Below are positions 22,950 through 33,365 of a DNA stretch of 64,000 nt, in pieces (position 1 is the first letter of the stretch; every line of letters begins with the position of its first letter). The stretch covers positions 4,650,001 through 4,714,000 of the forward strand of contig CM057136.1 of the NCBI GenBank assembly GCA_029964075.1. The letters are read 5' to 3'. A program made the translations under genes and the position numbers. The stretch is from Patiria pectinifera. Its lineage: Eukaryota; Echinodermata; Asteroidea; Valvatida; Asterinidae. The notes below the pieces were generated by a model. That model made no database searches. It was not told where the DNA came from and saw nothing but the letters and a program-made list of their open reading frames with translations.

Positions 22950-25210
22950 ACAGATGAAATTAGGCGCCCCCATACTGCATAATCACAATGAACCGTTCCA
23001 AACATCTCGCGACGGCAAAAGCTGCCCCTGGCGTGTCCCTAGTAGACAGAAGGTTAAGAGCCGGTTGGACGCAAGGACACTCGATGAACAGATGAGTAGT
23101 TGTGACCCTTTCACCACACCATCCGCACGCCTGAAAAATATCGGGATTGATGTGGTGGAGAACAATAGGTTGGGCAGAATGTTGTGAAGAAGACGAAATT
23201 GAATATCCCCTTCTTTTTTCGACGATGGTAGGCGGTAAATATCTTTCCATGGTATGTTGCGTGTAGAAGATATAACCTCTGTTTCATGCCAGAATGTGGA
23301 TACAGGGCCGTGTCAAGAGTTCAGTTCCTCATTCAGACGGCGGTAGATACATTTTGTAGAAGACTGTATGAAGTCCTTGTCGGGGGATGTGGATGGTGTA
23401 TTGAAGGTCGGAGGGAGATGGTGTTAATTGAAGAATTCTCACTGACAGGTGGTATCCGGCGGAATTGAACAGAATGAGGGAAGATGGAAGACAGCCACTT
23501 GTGTATTATCTTTGTGAGTTCCTCTTGAACAAGTCGGATGGAGATGCGATGGATGTTGTTCGTCACGAGATCATCAGAGCTCTTCCAGTTTCCTGTAGTG
23601 AGATCCACGAGATCGCCCACCGTCTTGATCCCACACGACAGAAGGCGAGGGGATAGGAGCTGGTCATTCTCAAGATGGTTTTCAATAAATATACTGTTAA
23701 GTGGTAGATTTAAGATAAAATTAATAGAATCTGCAGAAACAGCCATTTGGGCTCTCAAAAGAATCCAAGCACGTACAGCATCGCTGTAGAAAACCAGGAG
23801 ATGGGTCAGGAAGTTAGTTTCTGGTCTAATGAAGAAAAGTTGGTATAGTCAAAAAGTACATTCCGATAATTTTAAAGGAAATACTTCATGAATAAAAAAA
23901 AAAACGGATGGGAAGACATGTTCAGAAATTTTTGAATCGTGGTAAACCGGTAAACCAAGGCCACATTTGTCTGGTGATTGATAGAGAATGTTTTCTCTCA
24001 GACAGTGGCGTCCACCGGACCATACAAACTTAACGAGCATTCTTTAGAGTTCATTTAGGATATCCTCGCGGGGAGAGAGAACTGCAAGGCTATGCAGAAG
24101 TTTAGACGTATAGCCACTTGGTTTTACCTCTAAAGGATACAAATTTGGACAGACCTTTCCAACGTCCAAATGTCTTTTGTAGTGTGTCACGACAGGTCTT
24201 CTAGTTTTATTGTCGGTAATTGTGGGAGTTTCCTAAATGAACTTCAAGGAAGGCGAGGCCTTCGCTGTTCCACTTGAAATTTAAGGGGTTATCGGTTCTC
24301 TCAGCGATGGTGAAAAGCAGTCAAGAAAGAAGGCACCCCTGCCTGATCCCTTTTTCAGGGAAACGGTGTAGTGAGGAAGTCCGCAAATTTTGTCGAGGCT
24401 CTGAGAGGCGTTGTAGAGGACTTTAACATAATCTATGAAGCGATCTCCAAAACCCATAGATTTAAGGACATGAAACACATAACGGTGATCAACATTATTA
24501 AAAGCCTTCTTCTGATTGAGGTTTTTAAGATAGGTATAGGGGAATGTTTGCAGAGTTAAAGTAAAGCAGAATATATTTGATGAGATTGATATTATATATT
24601 GAACTACCAGGAATAGTGTAGCTATATGATCATGGTGAATGACACTATCAATCAACCTATCATAATAGCAGTTATTTTGAAAGAATCTTATAGTCAGTGT
24701 TTAACAAAGATACCGGTCGCCAATTGGCGATATGGAATAAATCACCTTTCTTAGGGATTAAGGTAATGATGCCCCTTCTACAAGAAATGGGTAAATGTTG
24801 ACAGTTCATCGATTCATTGAAAGCACTAAAGAGCCTCGTGTTTAATAAATGGCCAAAAAGATTTATAAAATTCGACGGTATAGACCGTCGAGACCATTTG
24901 TCTGAATTGAGTTTCTGAGAGGCCATTTCCTTTTCTTCAATGGTTATGGGCCCATCAAGGTTTTCAGACTCATCTGGATAGAGTTTGCAAATATCATCGA
25001 GTAATTCATCAAGAGAGAATTCATCTATCTCCGCGCGACTATAAAGATCTTTATGAAAGAAGTCGCGCGCACCTGCTTTAATATCAGGTGGATGTTTGGT
25101 GATTACACCTGATGTGGACGAATTCTAGAGACGGTTATAGAACCAAAGGTACTTCTTTTCTAGATAGAAAAAAGAATGAAAACAAGTATCAATTTCATTG
25201 ATATATTTTT
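22950..25210 (-). pseudogene. Tx1/L1-type non-LTR retrotransposon relic (RT region)
   Basis: Read on the minus strand, successive frames give LEKKYLWFYNR, FFHKDLYSRAEIDEF, LPISCRRGIITLIPKKGD then NWRPVSLLNTDYKILSK, KAFNNVDHRYVFHVLKSMGF then RFIDYVKVLY, an RQGC-like block, FKWNSEGLAFLEVHLG, KFVWSGG, and near the 3' end a CGWCGERVTTTHLFIECP motif. These are reverse transcriptase and C-terminal blocks typical of Tx1-clade elements. The 5' endonuclease region is absent, several frameshifts and stops occur, and the segment holding the catalytic YADD loop is deleted near 24285. Non-functional. Confidence 0.9.
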
Positions 25211-25229
25211 TTTTTAAAAGTGATGTCAC

Positions 25230-25420
25230 AATAAAAGCAGGCACTGCGTACACCGCCATCTGTCCTCCAAAAAATGGTCAAAGTGGTCAGAAATTGCCTG
25301 AGATCGCACCACAGAGCTTCTAGAATACGAAAAAAATCGGGGCCCATATTAAGCGGGCCCCGAAACCCACGCCGAAAATTTGGGAACCCACTTTTTTTGG
25401 GGGGGCCCTATCTTCAACTG
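25230..25420 (-). repeat. Partial copy of GGGCGGATCC repeat family
   Basis: The reverse complement matches the interior of 44342-44660: TTTCTGACCACTTTGACC, CTCTGTGGTGCGATCTCAGG, and the GGGGCCCGCTTAA / GGGCCCC block. It is truncated and directly abuts the LINE relic. Confidence 0.6.
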
Positions 25421-25972
25421 CATTTTCTTAAAGTATACAGCCACGTCACTCGGCCGATTGAAATACGGGAGGCGGAAACAATGGAATCGGGTGAACAATG
25501 CTGACTGTACCCTTCTTATGCGACTCTTTCCCGATCTCCATCAACATTTCGAACTACAATGGCAGGCGCGGTTCTAGAGCTTATATTTTAGGGAGCTATA
25601 GCAGGGATGGATCCAGAAAGTTTTGCAGGAGGCGTGCTGAAATGTAGAACCGCGCCTGTTTACTGGTGTTTGATTCCGCACGGCGGAGGACGGGCAAAGG
25701 AGCTGGTTCATCTCGCAACGTACTTCATCATCAGTCTCAAAGCCACCATTTATTTTCTATACTCCCGAAATTCGTTTCCTCGGATCCTCTCCTGGTATGG
25801 AAACATCATTATAAAGAGCAAAATTCTCGTAGATTTCCACTTCTCTCCACTTCTTATTCCTCCATGCTGCTATACATGCAGGTACAGACGTTGGCTTCAC
25901 CACTGTACAGCAAACTTGGCCACCAACATCTTTGCCTGCTTCATCCGTCTCGGATCTGTTGTCGACGACTCA

Positions 25973-26834
25973 GGGGCGGATCTTGCTTTCAGGAAACGGG
26001 GAGGGAAGCAGGAGTGGTGATATCAGAGTTGTAATGACTCGAGTCAATTTTTGGTGACTCGACTCGACTCGAGTCCCTAGGCCTAATGGTAAACAACTCG
26101 ACTCGACTCGAGTCACTGCAAGCAAATGAACCGACTCGATTCGACTCGAGTCCCTCACCAGATGACTCGACTCGACTCGAGCGATGGCTAATAAGACTCG
26201 AGTCCCAAAAATAAAAGCAAATCTTTGCGAATAGTATTTGCAATGACTTACGGTGCAAAATGTATGTACAAGGAATACAGTACGGTACAGCAGCTGCTTG
26301 TCATGTACAAACATACAACTTGTCACAGACTCCCGCCTCGTGGTTCTAGAACGCACAAAGTACTATCCAGGAACCTGATTTAAAACGCATTTTCCAATTC
26401 ATTTTTTTTTAAGCTCTTGGATTCGAACGCCGGCTAAATGTATACGCTCCCTTCTATAACTTTTGGTGTACAGCGTTCAAATATTCCGACTCGAATTGAC
26501 TCGAGCTAAATATTTGACTCGACTCGACTACACACTGTGACTCGACTCGACCTTCTTGACCTAATGACTCGACTCGACTCGATTCACTTCTTTAAAATGA
26601 CTCGACTCGACTCGAGTCACAAAAATCAGTGACTCGTTACAACTCTGGGTGATATGGCGGTGTGCCGAGGGCACGTCCGGGGACGGGAATACCCCTGGAC
26701 TTTCTCCTGCATTCTGAAGGTTGAGAATAAATTTAGGAACTAGCATTCCATTTATTGTTTTTGACCCCCTCTTTACTAGGATTATATGTCAACGGCTTGC
26801 CCCCCCCCCCCCGACCCCCCTCGATCCGCCACTG
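25973..26834. mobile_element. GGCGGATC-ended element interrupted by a hAT insertion
   Basis: Left end GGGGCGGATC, right end CGATCCGCC with adjacent C/G homopolymer runs, matching ends used by the family at 44342-44660. The hAT element 26024-26647 sits inside it, so this repeat is older. Confidence 0.55.
26024..26647. mobile_element. hAT-type non-autonomous element, 624 bp
   Basis: TIRs CAGAGTTGTAA / TTACAACTCTG, flanked by an exact 8-bp duplication GGTGATAT (26016-26023 and 26648-26655), the hAT hallmark. The interior near both ends is built from GACTCGACTCGACTCGAG units in clusters, with a unique centre (about 26190-26480). No transposase frame. Confidence 0.92.
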
Positions 26835-27713
26835 CGGCTATTGACTGACGATCTGTCACGCCCTCTCCTGGTCCTGGGTTCTCTGCCGGGTTGTTATTAC
26901 TTGCATAATATTTATTGTAATTAACTACAATTTGTATTTGATTGATCTCCTCCGTTGGTCTTTATTTTTGCATTCCCATTTTACGATTTATTATGTTTTG
27001 TTTGATCGCGTTTCATTCGTGTTATTTTGCAAGGAATAGACCTACATTTCTTATTTATTTCATCTCACTTTGTCATGTCGAGCCCCTCCACATTTCTACT
27101 TGGTTGCAGAAAAAAAATTGCTCCCCAACGCCCTCTTGTGACCATTCCGTAGCAGTTTATAGCAATAGTGTGTACCATCGACCGACAAGCAAGCGGCGTG
27201 CCGCGCCAGCAATAATCCGTAATACGAGTCCTTGGGACGGTTCTTGGGACGATCCCACGAATGGGGGATATGAACGTAAGTATTCCAACACAAGTTTTGA
27301 CAAAGACATTAATTTAACGAGACATAAAATACAAAAAAAAACAGTACCTACTGTGACTTAATAGAGAGCAGGGTGATCATTAAATGCAGTATTGAATATA
27401 ACGGAAGTGCGTGCGCAAATGTCTCTCGTTTTCCTCGTACACTACGCGTGGGCTATCCTGGATCCTCCTATTTCTGCGCAGATAAGGCTTTGCAACCAAG
27501 TAGCTTAAAAATAGCAAAGCAACCACTCTTTTTCTCAACAAAACTTATATTGTTGGCTTACGATCATCCACCGTATCGATTAACAAAGCGAAATCTCTTT
27601 ATTTGTGGCAGCAAGCGGGGAATTCCAAAGCGTGCAGTTTTGTAGAAAAGAATCCTGCCTAATTCTGCGCAGGGGACGCTTCATGAAAAATATGTGCTAT
27701 CCGGGGTAGTCCG
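26835..27713. other. Intergenic, no gene recognised
   Basis: AT-rich with a somewhat CpG-richer stretch at 27120-27300. Open frames up to 139 codons occur, but the composition changes within them and I recognise no domain. Confidence 0.4.
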
Positions 27714-27816
27714 AGTAACTTGGACCCAACTTATCGCCTTTTTAACATTCGGACATGGTCTGGCAATCGCCAGACGTCTGAATGTTAAAAAGGCAATAAG
27801 TTGGGTCCAAGTTACT
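27714..27816. repeat. 103-bp near-perfect hairpin
   Basis: 41-nt arms starting AGTAACTTGGACCCAACTTA differ at two positions, and the loop itself contains GTCTGGC-AATC-GCCAGAC. A related, more decayed segment lies at about 28640-28740. A short MITE or a hairpin-RNA source are both possible. Confidence 0.8.
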
Positions 27817-28894
27817 GTAACTCAATATAAACATTTTTTTTAATAACTAAGACTTGTTGGCTTTTGGAAAATATATTTCCTGAGCTTTTCAAACATATTT
27901 TCTTTCTTTTTCCTTTCTTTCTTTCAATGCCAATACACTTTTCGTATTAAATAGATGTTATATTTACCTATTAAATGTAGATCCCCATGATATTGATATT
28001 CTGATCATCCTAATCAACAGAGACAGTTTTTAAGATGTCAGATTTTAAAACTTATGACCCAAAAAATTCCAAAGTAATATAAGAAATGCGTCTTTTTAGT
28101 TGCACCGCAAGTTTTACACCCTTGTAGAAACTGCAAATTCTTATCTATGACATCTTAACTATAATTATACTAACGATATTGGGAGACCAAGAAAGGTCAC
28201 CTTTCGGTCATATTTTCGATTTCTGCAGGCCCGGAAGCATCTGCCTGCATTTCTACTTAGTAATTAGCTGTAAAATGCCGATATTTTTCATTTTTTGCCT
28301 GAATTCCCGGTAAAGCCTTCAATTTCCAAATTTGTTTTCGGCTGCTGGTTAAAGTTCGAGCATCAAAGGATACGATCCCAGTGAAAGTTTGTCATGTTTT
28401 AGAATGCACGCCTTGCAAAATAAAACTTAAAGGCAAGTGCGCAGAAATAGGAGCGCGTAGCTTTAGGAGGCCTGACAGTACTAAATCATTGTAGTGTGTT
28501 GTAAGTTAAATTGAGGGCATCCCTTTTTTATTGGGTTCCTTGACGTCACTTTTTTTCTTCATATCATCTCGATAGAGGTCAGTCATTGCTTTTTTGCACC
28601 AATTAGGGGTTTCTTTTGGCGATTGTGTATCTTCTACAGACCCGGTTCCTTAGTCCGACTAACTAGGACTCTACAAATCACCTTTTTTAACATTTGGACA
28701 TGGTCCTACATGTAGTTACTCCGACTAGGTTCCTCTACAAAAGTTGCTGAATCATGTTTTGAATTGGGCCTGAATTCAGCATCCGAGACACATTCTCACT
28801 GAGCCGATTGCACCTACGCGTTGTCGCGCACCGATCCGACGAATTATAGCAACCGCGCGCGTGTCAACGTTTGTGCGCCCTTCGCCAAATAAAA

Positions 28895-29025
28895 AAAAAA
28901 GAACTACTAACCAAAATTTCCAATGGTGCGTCTTAAGACGCACCATTAAGACGCACCATTGGAAAGGCCTTCTTTCGTTGATTTCTTCAAAATGACAGCA
29001 TGTCAGAAAGAATAACTTCACAGGG
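28895..29025 (-). repeat. Dispersed repeat with palindrome (copy B)
   Basis: Minus-strand relative of copy A at 7840-8060. The palindrome at 28917-28965 includes a perfect 26-bp inverted repeat (AATGGTGCGTCTT and its complement) plus an extra arm copy. The body shares GCTGTCATTTTGAAGAAA with copy A. Confidence 0.75.
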
Positions 29026-29319
29026 AGTTTAGGCGATGTGATCGGTCAATGTCAGCTGTTTGCAGGTCAAGATGAAGTTTGTCATTGATGGTCTGTATGA
29101 CAAACTTGTCTGTCTTCTCATCCGATGACTATTTAATGTCATGAAGCAAGAGGCAGTTCCTACGACTATATTGGTGATCCGTTGCTTTGGAGGATGTTTT
29201 TTAAAAGGGAAATATAGTCCAAGAACCATTTGGTTGATGGTCTGGTTCCGAGACCAAAATCAAACGATCCCGACATCGGTTATTGTCAGGTCAGGGAACC
29301 AGACGGTCAACTGCCCAGG

Positions 29320-29470
29320 GGTGTGAAATCTCAGCTTTAAAGCTGATTTCAGCTTTTTTGTTTTGGATTTCAGCTTTTTTTTCCTCACTGGCTGCGTACA
29401 AAAGTATAGGAGATTTCCAAAGTTCAGCCTTTTTTACACCTTTTTCAGCTGTTTCAGCTATTTTTATCAG
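29320..29470 (+). repeat. TTTCAGCTTTTTT low-complexity repeat
   Basis: Several degenerate copies of a TTTCAGCT motif with T-runs. Simple repeat. Confidence 0.6.
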
Positions 29471-30356
29471 TGGTCACTTACATCCCTGACTGCCATGAAA
29501 ATTAGCCACGGCATAATTAGTAATAATTTTGTCATGAGTTGACACAACAAAATAATAAAACCATCTTAGGCACGATGAAATTGACTTCATTAATGTACAT
29601 TAGACTTGCACCTGGTTCTCACTTAATAGCTTCAAAGCAATTTAGCATTCCACGGACAGCTGCAAAAATGGCTTCTTTTAGTAAAACATGCATTACTTCT
29701 CATAGCAAGGATCAGATTTCTTATAGATAAGTGGAAGAACATACTTGTTTAATATGTGCTTCTTTAAACATGTATCTTATTTAATTGGTTTTCAAAGGGG
29801 AAACAATTAATCCTGGTCACTTTCTTTTTGACTCACTCTGTACGTGTATATCACATATGTGTCATGTAATGTGGTTGATAGTTGTGTTGACTTGCACACT
29901 TCCCTTGACCCACTGTACATGTACATGTATGCATGCCTTCCTTCCTGAAAAGGTCACATAACTGCAAGTACATGTAGACTGGAAATCTGCCAAATCTACA
30001 TTGTGTAATACTATAGGCCTAACTGATGTAGTACGTATTACATATGAGTTCAGAACATTGTGAACGTGAATTGAATTCTTCGCGATTGTGAAACTTTTAT
30101 TGAACATTATATTTCTATGGATATACACATTTTTTCCCAATTTGAAAAATCAAAATGGCAATGAAACCAAACTTATTTCCAGCACTTTACTTTTGTAAGA
30201 TGTATTGTCACACTTTGAGAACAAAATGGGAAAGACTGTTTGAGACCAAAATTGATGTTAGTGTGTGTGTAAAGTCTATGGGGAGTCATCCAATTTTGCA
30301 AATATATGTTTTATTCATAAGATGGAATTTGCGTCGGGGTGATGTAAATTTGATAC

Positions 30357-30387
30357 TAGGTTTTGCCCCCGAAAAGGGCAAAACCTA
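30357..30387. repeat. Perfect 12-bp-stem hairpin
   Basis: TAGGTTTTGCCC, loop CCGAAAA, then GGGCAAAACCTA. It lacks the T-run of a factor-independent terminator, and terminators of that type are not expected in this genome. Confidence 0.8.
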
Positions 30388-31264
30388 ATATTAAATATAT
30401 GCTCTGACAAAATTGGAAGTGTTTCTTGATCCAAAATGCTTTTTTTCCCTATTCAACATGGTTGCAGTGACTTACAGTTTTCTGCATTGTACATGTAGTA
30501 TACATCATTGTACAATGCGGAAAAGTGGCATTAGAAATAGAATACTACCTGAAACTGAAAGGCAATTAAGCATTACACAAAGCACAGATTACTCAGTAGG
30601 CAGTCACTGAGGGTTGGGTCGTGATCAACTTGAGAGCAGCAAATTCACAGGGCTTTCTTTGCCATAAATACATATGTATGGACAAACAGAGCAAACTCAG
30701 TAAAATATTAATTAACTATAATGAATCCGTGTACTGCCCCAAACTGCCTAAACTTTCTATGATTTTGGATTAATAAAGTGCAGTAAAGGTGCTTATAATG
30801 GGTTATTGATTAATTACAAGATAAAAGAGGTATTTTGATTAACTGTTGGTTTTCTGGTTCAGATGTTTGTGTTTCATTCAGTGTTTGTACAAAATAACTT
30901 TGTTTTATGTTTATTAGACGTTTTTCACAAGTACCTTTATATTCTTTTTACAGTGTATATTGTACACGTACATGTAGTTGTGACCTTTGAGTTGTTAAAC
31001 AGCATGACCATATTAATAGAAGAAATTAGCATATGTCTACCCTACAACAATTTTTGTTTGTTCTTTTTATTAATCTCTTGACACTTCCAAATCAACCAGG
31101 TCAGATCTTGTTACTATAATGTACCGGTACCTCATACATACTCATGACTGAGAGCCAAATTGTCACTGATCTTCTCACCACCATGGTTTATGCCAGATGC
31201 TTTTTTTGCTGTTTACCAAGCGCGGGTACGAGTATTCATGCACAGGCTAAATATGCATACATGT

Positions 31265-31307
31265 GTAGTAGACTGTCGCACAGGTTAGCTGTGCGACAGT
31301 CTACTAC
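31265..31307. repeat. Perfect 19-bp-stem hairpin, 5-nt loop
   Basis: GTAGTAGACTGTCGCACAG, loop GTTAG, then the exact reverse complement. A partial third copy (CTGTCGCACCGGTGTAGTACG) follows at about 31336. Confidence 0.9.
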
Positions 31308-31702
31308 GCATGCGCTTTACTAAGCAACCATGGAACTGTCGCACCGGTGTAGTACGCACGTGCGAACATCACCCTAGCTAGCCACACATGAAAAGATGGT
31401 TGCACGCATAATGTTAATTAGCGTTTTCTCCAACTCAATGATGCCGAACTAGAGAATAATGTGGACAGTAAAGATGCCTCCTGTACTCACAAATCACTTA
31501 TCCACAATGTGGTATAAACTCTCAGGAGTTACTGTGTTGCAAACAAAATGAAAGTTTCTGAGGTTGAGCAATAATATTCTTCTGTTGAGCTGGACAAGTT
31601 TCTTTGAAGATTTTATGCCCGCGAGGTGCATACTGCAGCAAGAAAATTAGGCTACTGAATATGCATGAGCTATAGTAAAACAAATATAACCTGGTTTATT
31701 TC

Positions 31703-31805
31703 GGGTGGACAGTCCATATTAACTCCCCTTTGTATTGGAAGTTGACAAACTAGTTCCCTCGGCCAACTTCCAATACCTCGGGGAGCTAATATCGACTGTC
31801 CACCC
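31703..31805. repeat. Inverted repeat with 42-bp arms
   Basis: The left arm begins GGGTGGACAGTC and ends GTATTGGAAGTTG; the right arm is its reverse complement with a few mismatches; the spacer is about 19 bp. MITE-like. Confidence 0.8.
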
Positions 31806-32121
31806 TCCAACCATGTCTTATTTGTGTATTGTTATCTAATCTACATACTTAACATTTGCCTGATACTGTCTAATCGTCCTGGTTTCAGGTTGGTGGTCAT
31901 ACCTAATTGTAACTAATACTGACAAGTGTCAAATACCGGTAAGTCAACAGATGGTGGTAATAAACTCCATATACGCCATAGTTTACTCGCTAAGGCTTAG
32001 TAAGAAAATGATGCCTGTTATTGTAAGTTTGTTTTTCTTTTCTTTTTTTAACTTTTAAACAGATATGAGTCTTGGCTTTGTGTGTACATCGATGTGAGTC
32101 TCCTCTAAATACTAAAGTAAA

Positions 32122-32180
32122 ATGGATTCCCGTGAACTGCAGGAGCATAGAGATAGGTTGTATAGAACCATTATTCAAAG
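32122..32180 (+). CDS. RASSF2: Candidate first coding exon of the RASSF gene
   Basis: ATG in a strong context (A at -3, G at +4) opens MDSRELQEHRDRLYRTIIQ and reaches AAAG|GTTTGT in phase 2, exactly the phase required by the next firm exon. Joining gives a 365-residue protein, close to RASSF2/4/6 lengths. The residues themselves are not conserved, so this rests on phase, Kozak context and distance only. Confidence 0.4.
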
Positions 32181-33283
32181 GTTTGTACACTTTCTAAAAC
32201 AAGTCTTTACTTAATACCATAAAACACAGTAAAGTTAACATGTGTACATGTAAGCTGTTCCAATGCCCCTAAACCTTGCATACATATGAACCTCATTCAA
32301 AGTTAATAACATGATGTCCCTGTACATGCTGGATGGTAATCTAGAAAATCACCATCACTTTGTGCTATTCTGAAGTTAGGTGACACTTATTGTCACGATT
32401 ATGCATGTACCATAGGAAGATAAACATATATAAGGATCTGTGGGGACTCCAATTAAAAACTGCATTTATAGTTCTGATGATGACCCAGCGCAAATTTTGG
32501 TCCAACATTTAACTGGGCTTTAGACAAGTTTCATTTGTGTGCATGTAAAGCCAATGTCGTACCCAATTTTCTGACCATTTACCACATTTGTCTGGACAAA
32601 ATTGAATCCGAGATTGTACTCTACGTACATGTAAGTGTATATCAGAGCTCAAAACAATAATTGTTCTTGGTCATTTTTTGTTCCATCAACTTTTGTGTCA
32701 CATGTCACCTTCTGCTGTTTGAGAATATTTGTGAATACATGACAAGAAAATTGCCAATTATGAATATTATCATTAAAATTGTGAGTTTTCAAAAGTCACT
32801 GATAATTGTGTAATTAACATGGAACAATATATGTGAAGTTATTGTTCTCTTAAAATTCACACTTTGCCCACAATTTCATCAATCCCAGTGGTTTTCAAAA
32901 GCGGACAATGGTGATTTATAATTTCCTAACATTACTCTTCTGCAGAACCTGAGTTAGTTAGAATCTTGCCTGAGTTTGTGTGTGCTTGTCCAATTTAGTG
33001 TGAATAGAAACCCTCAAACTATTTCATCATTCAAATCCATACAAAACTCACAATGCCAATTTGGCCGTAGACCATACAAAATTACATGCATAACCTGTAT
33101 GGTATTGTATGATGAAATGACATTTTGAAAAATGTATGACAATTTCAAGTGTCTTGTCATCTTAATAGTAATATACTAGAATGATACATGGTGAATGAAG
33201 TGGGAATCAATGAACACAGTTACCCCTTTCAAAGGTACCAAACCTCTGTATTTGAATGTCATTTATATTGTTTATCTTTGCAG

Positions 33284-33365
33284 TGCGGCATTTATGTCTC
33301 ACTTTAGAACATTCAACACACATCTGAGAGACAGCAATACAAACCAGCAGCTACAAGTGGTCCAG
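33284..33365 (+). CDS. RASSF2: RASSF exon (N-terminal block)
   Basis: Acceptor TTTGCAG|T, phase 2 in and phase 0 out (CAG|GTAAGC). Encodes AAFMSHFRTFNTHLRD and QLQVVQ, aligning with the LKTYN-containing N-terminus of RASSF2/4/6. Confidence 0.88.

Larger units (their letters stand above)
29471..33283. other. Region upstream of the first firm RASSF exon
   Basis: Mostly AT-rich non-coding sequence with three hairpins (30357, 31265, 31703) and one candidate first coding exon at 32122-32180. The promoter and 5' UTR of the RASSF gene are expected here or further left, but cannot be placed. Confidence 0.45.

Noticed and set aside
25607-26034. Two overlapping plus-strand frames of 122-137 codons
   Set aside because: They run across a repeat boundary into the hAT element, and the two frames compete over the same DNA. 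No family match.
26942-27361. 139-codon plus-strand frame
   Set aside because: Composition shifts within the frame and nothing is recognisable. A possible donor at its end (AACGTAAGT) is insufficient evidence of an exon.
30357-30387. GC-stem hairpin resembling an intrinsic terminator
   Set aside because: The window is eukaryotic, there is no T-run, and no gene ends there.
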